Notes under the pieces: generated by a model
Seen by the model: the letters and a program-made list of their open reading frames with translations, nothing else
Told to the model about the DNA's origin: nothing
The model's database searches: none
From: Bacteroidota bacterium
GTDB taxonomy: Bacteria > Bacteroidota > Bacteroidia > Bacteroidales > VadinHA17
Length of the DNA stretch: 36,864 nt
Reading direction: 5' to 3'
Assembly (NCBI GenBank): GCA_029564935.1
Contig: JAKQPD010000099.1
Span: forward strand, 1-36,864
Position numbers and translations under genes: made by a program
Shown here: positions 23,555-31,405 of the stretch, in pieces
Layout of the letters: every line of letters begins with the position of its first letter
Numbering within the stretch: position 1 is the first letter of the stretch

Positions 23555-24844
23555 ATGAAAAAATGCTGTTCATCATTCTTAAGGATAGTTCTGTCGCTTC
23601 AGGCTTTATTGTGTTTTCAGGGTACGATTCCGTCTTATGGACAAGCCATTGATATTCTCCTGAAGGGAGGGCATGTTATCGATCCCGCATCCAATATTGA
23701 TGCTCCTATGGATGTAGCCATAGTTAAGGATAAGATATTCCGGGTAGCTCCCGATATTCCTGCTGAAAATTCAGCAAAGGTCATAGATGTAAGGGGAATG
23801 TATGTTACTCCCGGGCTCATTGACATGCATGTGCATGCTTTCCACGGCACTGATATGGGATCATATATTACCGATGGCTGGGATGCACTTCCTCCTGACG
23901 GATTTACATTCCGTGCAGGGGTTACAACTGTTGTCGATGCCGGATCAGCCGGTTGGCGGAATTTCAGGAAATTCAAGGAACAGACAATTGACCGGTCGCA
24001 AACAAGAATACTTGCGTTTCTTAATATTGTTGGATCGGGGATGTACGGGAGGTTTGAGGAGCAGGATGTTAATGATATGAATCCGGTGATGGTGGCCTAC
24101 ATGATCAACAGATTGTTTCCGGGTATTATTGTTGGTGTCAAGTCGGCACATTACTGGGGGCCGGATTTTACACAGGTCGATCGTGCAGTCGAAGCAGGCA
24201 GGCTGGCAAATGTTCCTGTAATGGTTGATCTCGGGGAACATCATCCACCATTGCCTATTGAGGAACTTTTTATGAAACACCTCAGGCCGGGAGATATCTG
24301 GACACACACTTATGCAAATGCACCACAGGATCGTGAGGTTCCGGTGGACGAAAATGGTAAGGTGAAGCCTTTCATTTTTGAAGCACAGAAACGAGGGATA
24401 ATTTTCGATGTCGGCCACGGAGGCGGAGCCTTTCACTGGAAACAGGCTATTCCCTCGGTACAGCAGGGATTTATTGCTGATGTGATAAGCTCCGATCTGC
24501 ATACCGGCAGCATGAACAGCGGAATGAAAGATATGGCTAATCTTCTGTCTAAATTCCTGAATATGGGTCTTCCGCTTCAGGATGTAATTAAACGTGCCAC
24601 TCTGAACCCTGCAAAAGCTATCAAAAGGACTGACCTGGGAACCCTTGGTGAAGGATCAGTAGCTGATATAGCAGTTTTCAGCCTCCGGGAGGGCAGTTTC
24701 GGTTTCCTCGATGTCCGCGGAACAAAAATGCAGGGCACTCAGAAACTTGAAGCTGAACTTACAATCCGCTCGGGAAAAATTGTATGGGACCTCAACGGAA
24801 TCGGATCTCCGGCCTGGGATGCCATGCCTTCAGCTTCAAAGTGA
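23555..24844 (+). CDS. exported amidohydrolase A (EF_0837-type amidohydrolase/deacetylase family)
   Basis: A 429-residue protein with a Sec signal peptide (hydrophobic to about residue 22, cleavage near SYGQA) and an amidohydrolase barrel. Visible active-site elements are His92 and His94 (IDMHVHAFHG), Lys196 (VGVKSAHYW, the usual carboxylated bridging lysine), His251 (WTHTYAN), His287 (FDVGHGGG) and Asp313 (SSDLHTGSM). At the strand-5 position where dihydroorotase-like enzymes have a metal His the sequence reads VMVDLGEHH. Members of this family are predicted hydrolases of N-acyl or cyclic amide compounds and often neighbour SelA/DgaE-like PLP enzymes, as here. It is the first of three paralogues in the window and starts a plus-strand set with 24898, 26229 and perhaps 27920. 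The substrate is unknown. Confidence 0.87.
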   Translation: MKKCCSSFLRIVLSLQALLCFQGTIPSYGQAIDILLKGGHVIDPASNIDAPMDVAIVKDKIFRVAPDIPAENSAKVIDVRGMYVTPGLIDMHVHAFHGTDMGSYITDGWDALPPDGFTFRAGVTTVVDAGSAGWRNFRKFKEQTIDRSQTRILAFLNIVGSGMYGRFEEQDVNDMNPVMVAYMINRLFPGIIVGVKSAHYWGPDFTQVDRAVEAGRLANVPVMVDLGEHHPPLPIEELFMKHLRPGDIWTHTYANAPQDREVPVDENGKVKPFIFEAQKRGIIFDVGHGGGAFHWKQAIPSVQQGFIADVISSDLHTGSMNSGMKDMANLLSKFLNMGLPLQDVIKRATLNPAKAIKRTDLGTLGEGSVADIAVFSLREGSFGFLDVRGTKMQGTQKLEAELTIRSGKIVWDLNGIGSPAWDAMPSASK

Positions 24845-24897
24845 AGGTTACTTTTACACAGGTTACAGAAATTAAAATTCAGGAAGCAATTTTTATC

Positions 24898-26190
24898 ATG
24901 TCAGAACCAGCGGTAAAAAGGACAATGAAAAGTAATACCCCTGCTTATTTCAGGAAAGCTGTTCCCGCTTTTTTATTCATTTTCTGTTTAATCTTACCAG
25001 CCCTTTCCCAGCAGGCAGATATCCTTCTTAAAGGCGGTCATGTGATTGATCCGAAGAATGGTATTGATTCACAGATGGATATCGAAATAGCCGGAGGAAA
25101 AATAATCAGGGTGGCTCCGGATATAAGTTCACAGGATGCAAAAAGAACTGTTGATGTGAAAGGTCTGTATGTTACTCCGGGCCTCATAGATATTCATACA
25201 CATGTGTTTGTAGGATCCGGTCAGGGCTTTGCTGACGGATTTTCAAGCGTTTCACCGGATGACTTTACATTTAAGGCAGGCATTACCACCGTTGCAGATG
25301 CAGGTACCTCGGGATGGAGGAATTTCCCGGTTTTCAGGAAACAGGTTATTGACAGATCACAGACAAGGGTCCTTGCATTTCTGAATATTGCGGGAAATGG
25401 TATGACCGGTTTCCCTTCAGAAGAGGATATTAATGACATGGATACACGGATGACTTCTCTTGTAGCAGAGCAATACCCCGATATAATAGTCGGCATAAAG
25501 ATCGGTCATTACAGGGGAAATGAATGGACGCCGTTTGACAGAGCTTCTGAAGCAGCACTTATTGCCGGAGTTCCTCTGCTTGTCGAATGCCACCTTCCCT
25601 TCCTTCCTCTTGAAGAAATACTTAAAAGGATGAGACCGGGAGATATATATACTCATTCATTTTGTGTGGCTTCCGACCGTGAATGCCTGCTTGACGAAAA
25701 GGGGAAAATCAAGCCTTTTGTAGCCGAAGCAAAGAAGAGAGGAGTCCGGTTTGATGTGGGTCACGGAGGAGGGATGTTCCATTTCGATGTGGCAATACCT
25801 GCATTGAAACAGGGACTGATCCCTGATTCCTTCGGATCGGATCTTCACCGTTCCAGCATGAATTCGGGAATGAAGAATATGCTCGATATAATGTCGAAAT
25901 ACTTTAATATGGGTATGACTTTTGAGGATATAATCTTCAGGGCTACCTGGAATCCGGCACAATCGCTCAGGCGGGATGATCTCGGACATTTAAGTGAAGG
26001 ATCTGTAGCTGACATTGCTGTTTTCAGCATAAGAAAAGGTACCTTTGGATTCGTTGATACAGGTGGTACCAGGCTGAACGGGGACCGCAGGATAGAAACG
26101 GAGCTTACAATCCGCGGAGGGAAGATAGTTTATGATCAGAATGGCATTTCCGCGACAGGCAGGATTGACAGTCAGGGAAACAGATTTTGA
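24898..26190 (+). CDS. exported amidohydrolase B (EF_0837-type amidohydrolase/deacetylase family)
   Basis: A paralogue of the preceding gene, about 430 residues, beginning 53 bases after it. The signal peptide core is AVPAFLFIFCLILPALSQ with the mature protein starting near QADILLKGGHVIDP. Active-site elements are His100 and His102 (IDIHTHVFVG), Lys201 (VGIKIGHYR), a His in YTHSFCV, DVGHGGGMFH and GSDLHRSSM. The strand-5 segment differs from A and C: LLVECHLPF with Glu and Cys-His, where A and C have Asp, hinting at different substrate or metal tuning. Two starts are possible, ATG 24898 or ATG 24925; the second gives a more standard signal-peptide length. The frame stays open into gene A, but that overlap has no family similarity. 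PLP enzyme 1 follows 38 bases later. Confidence 0.86.
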   Translation: MSEPAVKRTMKSNTPAYFRKAVPAFLFIFCLILPALSQQADILLKGGHVIDPKNGIDSQMDIEIAGGKIIRVAPDISSQDAKRTVDVKGLYVTPGLIDIHTHVFVGSGQGFADGFSSVSPDDFTFKAGITTVADAGTSGWRNFPVFRKQVIDRSQTRVLAFLNIAGNGMTGFPSEEDINDMDTRMTSLVAEQYPDIIVGIKIGHYRGNEWTPFDRASEAALIAGVPLLVECHLPFLPLEEILKRMRPGDIYTHSFCVASDRECLLDEKGKIKPFVAEAKKRGVRFDVGHGGGMFHFDVAIPALKQGLIPDSFGSDLHRSSMNSGMKNMLDIMSKYFNMGMTFEDIIFRATWNPAQSLRRDDLGHLSEGSVADIAVFSIRKGTFGFVDTGGTRLNGDRRIETELTIRGGKIVYDQNGISATGRIDSQGNRF

Positions 26191-26228
26191 AGAAATGGAA
26201 CAGATATTTTAACTAAAGAACAAGAAGT

Positions 26229-27836
26229 ATGGAACGAAGAGACATAATCAGGAGTCTGACAATTCTGCCATTTGCCGGAGGCTTTCGCCCAATTGAGTCA
26301 ATATTATCTCCGGTTACAGGTCCTCTGGAACCGGGCCAGAATATTTACCAGTCGATAGGAGTGGAACCGGTCATAAACTGTGTTGGCACATACACAATTA
26401 TTGGCGGTTCCATTGAAAGGCCTGAAGTTGTTGAAGCCATGCATGCCGCATCGGGCTTCTTTGTTCAGTATGATGAGCTGGCCCTCGGCATCGGAAGGAG
26501 GCTCGCGGAGCTGACTAAAGCAGAGTGGGGGATGATCTCATCGGGTTGTGCCGCCGGGATGAAACATGTTACTTCCGCCTGCATCGCAGGTGGCAATCCC
26601 GAGAAACTTGTACGTATCCCTGATCTTACAGGTTTTGACAAGACCGAGGTTGTAATTCCCAGAAGCTCAAGAAATGCCTATGATCATTCAATCAGGAACA
26701 TCGGAGTTACAATTATTACTGTTGATACACTCGAAGAGCTTGGGAAGGCCCTGAATGCGAGGACAGCAATGATATACGTTATGACCGGTCGTGATACTCT
26801 TCCGGGTAATAAGTTCGCAATAGATAAGATTGCCGCGCTTGCAAAACCATTGAACATACCATTTCTTGTTGATGCAGCCGCCGAAGATCTTACAATACCT
26901 AATGTTCATCTCCAGGCAGGGGCAACGGTGGTGGCTTACAGCGGAGGTAAGGCAATTTGCGGGCCTCAGTGTGCCGGACTGCTTCTCGGACAGAAGGACA
27001 TATTGATGTCGGCATGGCAGGCCAGCTCCCCGCATCACGGCACCGGACGCGACAATAAGGTCGGAAAAGAAGAAATGCTTGGAATGCTGGCGGCAGTCGA
27101 AGCCTGGGTCAAACGTGATCATGAGGCGAAATACAGGACATGGCTGGGATATCTTGATGTAATATCAAAACGTGTTTCAGCTGTAAGCGGAGTTACAGTA
27201 ACCCTGGGGGAGCCTGCTGACCTTAATAACCGGAGCCCATGGTTAATTATTTCATGGGATCCTGCAAGGCTTAATGTTGCAGGGCCTGAAATAGCTGAAA
27301 TGCTTGCACAAACACAACCCAGGATTGCTGTTCACAGCGGGAGTAATGAACAGGACAAAACAACTTTTCTAAGGGTAACATCCGGGCAGATGCAACCGGG
27401 AAATGATAAGATCGTTGCTGACAGAATTTTCGAACTGCTGTCGAAGAAATACCCTGAACCCAAAGAAATGACTGCACCCTCAGGAGATATTTCAGGAAGA
27501 TGGACTGTCGATATCCAGTTTTACAGCAGCAAGAGCCAGCATACTTTTATTCTTGAACAGGATGGCAACTGGATACAGGGATCACATAAAGGCGATTTTT
27601 CATTCCGTGAAATGGTCGGTACAATCGAGGGTGACCAGGTGAAACTGAGCAGCTCAGAAAGAATGATAGCCGATAATGTGCCCTTCATATTCTCGGGAAC
27701 CCTCTCGGGAGATACAATTACCGGCCAGATCTATATGGGGGAATATATAAATGCCAGTTTTACGGCAAACCGCAATAACTACAGGGGAACAAGAAGACAG
27801 ATAAGATTTCCCAAAGGTCAGCCGCTTGCGACCTGA
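26229..27836 (+). CDS. Tat-exported SelA/DgaE-like PLP enzyme 1 with fused C-terminal beta domain
   Basis: A 535-residue protein. The N-terminus MERRDIIRSLTILPFAGG has a twin-arginine pair and a short hydrophobic stretch. Residues 45-410 form a fold I PLP enzyme of the SelA-like/D-glucosaminate-6-phosphate ammonia-lyase group: VINCVGTYTIIGGSI, Asp215 in FLVDAAAED (pyridine-nitrogen partner) and Lys241 in VAYSGGKAICGPQCAG (Schiff-base lysine). Residues about 418-515 are an extra domain (ISGRWTVDIQF ... FILEQDGNWIQGSHKG ... SGTLSGDTITGQI) that looks like a lipocalin-like beta-sheet barrel; it is absent from PLP enzyme 2. Known relatives eliminate ammonia from aminosugar acids in the cytoplasm; a Tat-exported version is unusual. 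It lies 38 bases after amidohydrolase B. Function by analogy only. Confidence 0.82.
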   Translation: MERRDIIRSLTILPFAGGFRPIESILSPVTGPLEPGQNIYQSIGVEPVINCVGTYTIIGGSIERPEVVEAMHAASGFFVQYDELALGIGRRLAELTKAEWGMISSGCAAGMKHVTSACIAGGNPEKLVRIPDLTGFDKTEVVIPRSSRNAYDHSIRNIGVTIITVDTLEELGKALNARTAMIYVMTGRDTLPGNKFAIDKIAALAKPLNIPFLVDAAAEDLTIPNVHLQAGATVVAYSGGKAICGPQCAGLLLGQKDILMSAWQASSPHHGTGRDNKVGKEEMLGMLAAVEAWVKRDHEAKYRTWLGYLDVISKRVSAVSGVTVTLGEPADLNNRSPWLIISWDPARLNVAGPEIAEMLAQTQPRIAVHSGSNEQDKTTFLRVTSGQMQPGNDKIVADRIFELLSKKYPEPKEMTAPSGDISGRWTVDIQFYSSKSQHTFILEQDGNWIQGSHKGDFSFREMVGTIEGDQVKLSSSERMIADNVPFIFSGTLSGDTITGQIYMGEYINASFTANRNNYRGTRRQIRFPKGQPLAT

Positions 27837-27919
27837 TATATGATTAATTGTAAACCTTATTGTCATTTAGATGTTTAATAGCAGGATTAATTAGTTTAAA
27901 AAACAATAGAAGAATATAA

Positions 27920-29521
27920 ATGAAAAGACGTGATTTTATAAGAGTCTCTTCTGCAGCAGGAGTTATGGGACTTATTAATCCGGTATATGGTACCGGTTCA
28001 ATGAGCGGGATGGTGGATGATCAGGGTTTTGATCTGCATCCTTTTATAAAGGAACACCCCGAAGCTGTTTTCATTAATCTGACATCGGTCTCTGCTCCCA
28101 ATGACAAACAGGCCATACATGATGCTGCGTTCAGGCTTGCAGGAGAAATAATGGTGAGAACTAGTGGGGGGGAAGGTTTTCCGTTATCAACGAGGATCAC
28201 CTGTAAGCCCAACTGGACATGTACCGGGAGGATCGATCCGAAAAATCCTGATTCTCAACTTGGAATTACTACAGATGTTAATTTTATCGAAGGTTTCCTG
28301 AAGGCTGTAAAAAATCTGGGCCCGGAGAAATTCTATCTCAGGGAATGCGCCTGTCCGCATCAGTGGAATGCAGCAGGATATACTGCCATGGCCGAGAGAA
28401 ATGGGTTTGACCTCCGGGATCTTAGCTCAAAAGACTTCTGGGATCTTGCTGAAGGTGATATAATATTCCGGAAGGTTGACGGAGTTGTCTTTAAGGAAGT
28501 CGGTTTTATGGCTCCAATGACTGCCCAGGATACCTTCCTTATTAATATTGCCAAGCTCAAATCCCACCAGATGGGAATTACGGGTGCTATAAAGAACCTT
28601 CAGGGCATGACAGGAAGGAAATTTCATCAGTTCTGCGGAGGACATTACGATATTTTCAAGACCTATGACGAGCGTTATCATAAGTTCTTCCAGCCCGATT
28701 ATATGGATAAGATAGCGGAGCTTCAGAAAAAGCACGAAGAACAGGGAATTCCCAGGTGGAGGAGCAGGCAGGAGAGGCCTCCCTATGGTGGCGGAATGTT
28801 CATGGAACAGTGGGTACAGAGGATGATCGATGCTTACAGTGTTGCTCCGACCGGGATAAATATTGTAGAGGGTATTTATGGCCGCGACGGCGATGGTTTT
28901 TCCGGAGGTCCCCATAACGGCAAAGCCATGAATTATATGAGCAATAATATTATTTTCGGGAAAGATGCATTCAGGGTGGATATAATTGCTCACTGGCTTG
29001 CCGGTCACGAACCCGGAAATTTCGGACTATTCCATATCGGTATCGAACGTGGTGTTTCCAATGTGCTTAATCCCTTCGATATTCCTGTGTACCTCTGGGA
29101 AGACGGAAAGGCAAAGAAAGTAAGCCTTGATACTCTGAAGCGGACACCTCTTCTCACTCTGTATATGAGAAGGAATTATGACGGTCAGAATGAAGATCAG
29201 TACCACATGGTTGATGAACCGTTTGATTACTCTGCCTGGGAAACAGGTAAGATAACATCAGACCTGCAACCGTCAATCAAAGCCCTGGGTGCCGATAATA
29301 ATAACGGCATCGTCATGGAAGTGAATGTTCCTGAAGAGAGCGATGTATATGTCGATATAAAGAACCGTCACGGTGATGTCGTCTGGCGGCTCAGAGCCGA
29401 CGGGTTCGAACCGGGGAAACACGAGGTGGTATGGGACGGTTTCTCACAGCCCGGCATGTACACAATGTACGTGAAAGGCATGGGATGGGATGCCGAACGC
29501 GAAATGGTTATTTATACCTGA
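27920..29521 (+). CDS. Tat-exported DUF362 protein with FlgD/Ig-like C-terminus
   Basis: A 533-residue protein with a twin-arginine signal (MKRRDFIRVSSAAGVMGL). The central part is DUF362-like: VFINLTSV at the start, TRITCKPNWTC, LRECACPHQWNAAGY, INIAKLKSHQMGITGAIKNL and NIIFGKDAFRVDIIAHW. Many DUF362 proteins carry ferredoxin-type Cys clusters; I see only scattered cysteines here and no C-x2-C-x2-C pattern. The last 90 residues (VMEVNVPEESDVYVDI ... EPGKHEVVWDGFSQPGMYTMYV) match the FlgD-type Ig-like fold common at the C-termini of secreted Bacteroidota proteins. It starts 83 bases after PLP enzyme 1 and its last 10 bases overlap the end of the converging PLP enzyme 2 gene. Function unknown; its presence among the amidohydrolase/PLP genes suggests a shared pathway. 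Confidence 0.82.
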   Translation: MKRRDFIRVSSAAGVMGLINPVYGTGSMSGMVDDQGFDLHPFIKEHPEAVFINLTSVSAPNDKQAIHDAAFRLAGEIMVRTSGGEGFPLSTRITCKPNWTCTGRIDPKNPDSQLGITTDVNFIEGFLKAVKNLGPEKFYLRECACPHQWNAAGYTAMAERNGFDLRDLSSKDFWDLAEGDIIFRKVDGVVFKEVGFMAPMTAQDTFLINIAKLKSHQMGITGAIKNLQGMTGRKFHQFCGGHYDIFKTYDERYHKFFQPDYMDKIAELQKKHEEQGIPRWRSRQERPPYGGGMFMEQWVQRMIDAYSVAPTGINIVEGIYGRDGDGFSGGPHNGKAMNYMSNNIIFGKDAFRVDIIAHWLAGHEPGNFGLFHIGIERGVSNVLNPFDIPVYLWEDGKAKKVSLDTLKRTPLLTLYMRRNYDGQNEDQYHMVDEPFDYSAWETGKITSDLQPSIKALGADNNNGIVMEVNVPEESDVYVDIKNRHGDVVWRLRADGFEPGKHEVVWDGFSQPGMYTMYVKGMGWDAEREMVIYT

Positions 29522-30720
29522 GCCTTCGTCAGCTCTTCATAAATACGGGCAGCAACTATCCTTTCCTGCTTCGGTTCCAGCATGAACACAGTAATGTTTA
29601 TGCTGTTTTCCGCACCTGCTACAACTTCTATGGAAGGATTACCCCTGCGTAATCTTTCCTGGAATTCCTGACGGGTAACCTTTATCCTGTTAATATCCCA
29701 CGAAATATTCAGTGTGGGTGTATGATTAGCAACAGGAGGAACAGATACTGTTGTTGTGACTCCATTCACCTTTTTCACAGCATTTTCGATCAGTGCGATC
29801 CGGTCTTCCCAGATCTTCCATTCCTTTTCATGATCAATCCTGATATATCTGTCGATAGCTGCATACATTCCGAAGACCTCCTCTTTATTGACTTTCATCC
29901 CGCGTCCGATATTACCTCCGCGGGGAGGAGCATTCAGCCGTGCCGCTTCTATAAGATCCTTTCTTCCCATAAGTATACCTGCGCTCTGCGGACCGCGCAA
30001 TGCCTTGCCTCCTGATATGCATACAAGATCGAATCCCATATCGTTGTATTTCCAGAGGTTTTCAACCGGCGGTACATCGGCGGCTATATCTATCATTACC
30101 GGGATATTATGCTTTTTGCCAAGCGCTACGAATTCCTCGTGCTGGATCTTCCCGGATGGAGCGGCATAGTTCAGGAACCAGAGCATTGCCGTCTTTTCAT
30201 TTATGGCATCCTCAAGTTCCCCTGCTGTCTCAACCGGCACTATTCTTACGCCTGTGTTTTTAAGGGCATGGACATAACCAGTATTATGGCTGTTCTGTGT
30301 TATCACCTCCGATTTCATGTTACTGACATCGGGGAGTTGTCCGATCTTATTTTGATCTTTTCCTGTCAGGACTCCTGCGGTACCCAGGACCATAGCCGAC
30401 CAGCATCCTGCTGTAACAGTTGCCGCTTCAGCATGACAGATCGCGGCTATCTTTTCTCCAACCTTGTCCTGTACATCATCAAGCAGTACATATTCTTTGG
30501 AAGAGGCAACCATTGCTTCAACAACCTCTTCCGGAAGAAGTGAAGCTGTCATAAATGTATAAGTGCCAGCTGCATTGATGAACCTGCGCAGTCCCAGTTC
30601 GGCGAAAAGATCACGTTTTACAGGAGCAGCAACAAAGGGGCTCAATGGAAGAGACGCGCTCAGCGCCGCTCCTGCAACCGGCAGAACAGTCAGTCCTTTT
30701 ATGACCTCTCTGCGTTTCAT
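29512..30720 (-). CDS. Tat-exported SelA/DgaE-like PLP enzyme 2
   Basis: A 402-residue protein with a twin-arginine signal (MKRREVIKGLTVLPVAGAAL) and an Ala-rich hydrophobic region, then a complete fold I PLP enzyme: FINAAGTYTFMTASLLPEEV, Asp211 in VMIDIAADVP and the Schiff-base Lys239 in CISGGKALRGPQSAG. It lacks the C-terminal beta domain of PLP enzyme 1 and has the ordinary family length. True SelA (selenocysteinyl-tRNA synthase) is cytoplasmic and tRNA-binding, so the signal peptide argues against that role; ammonia-lyase-like chemistry is the better analogy. It follows the RidA gene by 14 bases on the same strand and converges on the DUF362 gene with a 10-base overlap. Confidence 0.84.
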   Translation of the reverse strand: MKRREVIKGLTVLPVAGAALSASLPLSPFVAAPVKRDLFAELGLRRFINAAGTYTFMTASLLPEEVVEAMVASSKEYVLLDDVQDKVGEKIAAICHAEAATVTAGCWSAMVLGTAGVLTGKDQNKIGQLPDVSNMKSEVITQNSHNTGYVHALKNTGVRIVPVETAGELEDAINEKTAMLWFLNYAAPSGKIQHEEFVALGKKHNIPVMIDIAADVPPVENLWKYNDMGFDLVCISGGKALRGPQSAGILMGRKDLIEAARLNAPPRGGNIGRGMKVNKEEVFGMYAAIDRYIRIDHEKEWKIWEDRIALIENAVKKVNGVTTTVSVPPVANHTPTLNISWDINRIKVTRQEFQERLRRGNPSIEVVAGAENSINITVFMLEPKQERIVAARIYEELTKAQV

Positions 30721-30734
30721 TTATTATTCCGGTA

Positions 30735-31199
30735 TTAAATATAAGCTATACAATCCATTTCGACGAGGGAATTTCCGGGAACTCCGCCCTTAGCTACGGC
30801 AACAGTTGTACGGACAGGAGGCTTGCTACCGAAGCGCCCCTTGTAAACTTCATTCATACCCTGAAAATCTGCAATATCATTAAGATATACATTTACCTTC
30901 AGGACTTTCTCCATTGAGGAACCTGCTTTAATGAGCTCGTTCTCAAGTTCTTTAAGGACTATTTCAGTATGAGCCTTGATTGTAAAAGGTTCTACATGGG
31001 CACCTTTTCCTGCAACAAATACAAGATTCCCGAATTTGGTATGGCCCGAGAATAGCGGAGCATTCTGGAAGCTTGTAATGCTGTCAGCTTCTTTTTCCTC
31101 CCTTGATGCAACAGCTGCTTTTGCAGCTACTCCTGCCCCGGCTATACCAAGCACAGATGCGAACATTTTCTTTAAAGCAGATCTTCTTTCAGTTTTCAT
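30735..31199 (-). CDS. Tat-signal RidA-family enamine/imine deaminase
   Basis: A 154-residue protein in which residues 1-35 are a twin-arginine-type signal (KTERRSALKKMFASVLGIAG, then GAGVAAKAAVA) placed before a normal-length RidA domain of about 115 residues. The domain shows LVFVAGKGA, KVLKVNVYLNDIADFQGMN and the substrate-carboxylate Arg130 in PPVRTTVAVA, with Glu147 near the end. The canonical GPYSQA segment near the N-terminus is replaced by FSGHTKF, so the active-site Tyr of classical RidA is absent. RidA proteins hydrolyse reactive enamines and imines released by PLP enzymes; this one is directly upstream of PLP enzyme 2 (14 bases) and both would be exported. Fairly sure of the family, less sure of the export and activity. 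Confidence 0.83.
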   Translation of the reverse strand: MKTERRSALKKMFASVLGIAGAGVAAKAAVASREEKEADSITSFQNAPLFSGHTKFGNLVFVAGKGAHVEPFTIKAHTEIVLKELENELIKAGSSMEKVLKVNVYLNDIADFQGMNEVYKGRFGSKPPVRTTVAVAKGGVPGNSLVEMDCIAYI

Positions 31200-31236
31200 A
31201 ATAATTCTATTTAAGTTAATATTAATTTAATTTTTG

Positions 31237-31364
31237 CCACTAAGTGTACATCTTAAAGAACTCAGGAACATCAACTACAATAACTCCTGCCCTTCTTGCC
31301 ACCCCTTGCCCCCAGGGGGGCGCTCAGATTCATAAGTCCCCCTTGGGGGATTTAGGGGTGAGTT
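31237..31364. repeat. dispersed intergenic repeat, copy 2 (uninterrupted)
   Basis: The same element as 20937-21091 but without the 30-base palindrome insertion. It has inverted ends AACTCA (31259-31264) and TGAGTT (31359-31364) and an internal CCCCCTTGGGGG palindrome. An extra CACTAAGT word occurs at 31238 and again at 31383. It lies between amidohydrolase C and RidA, where it may separate what was one operon. Confidence 0.83.
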
Positions 31365-31405
31365 ATATAGTAGATACTTAGGCACTAAGTAATACAAAAT
31401 AATAA

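Noticed and set aside
24784-24897. Extension of amidohydrolase B into the end of amidohydrolase A
   Set aside because: It has no signal-peptide or family features; ATG 24898 or 24925 fits a signal peptide.
29512-30720. Calling PLP enzymes 1 and 2 true SelA selenocysteine synthases
   Set aside because: They carry Tat signals, lie with amidohydrolases and RidA, and no selB or selC is seen; the DgaE-like branch fits better.
20937-31364. CRISPR array or insertion sequence
   Set aside because: The repeats are few, far apart, palindromic and without spacers or a transposase gene.
31238-31390. CACTAAGT pair as a target-site duplication around repeat copy 2
   Set aside because: The left CACTAAGT lies within the part shared with copy 1 (CACAAAGT), so it is not clearly host DNA.
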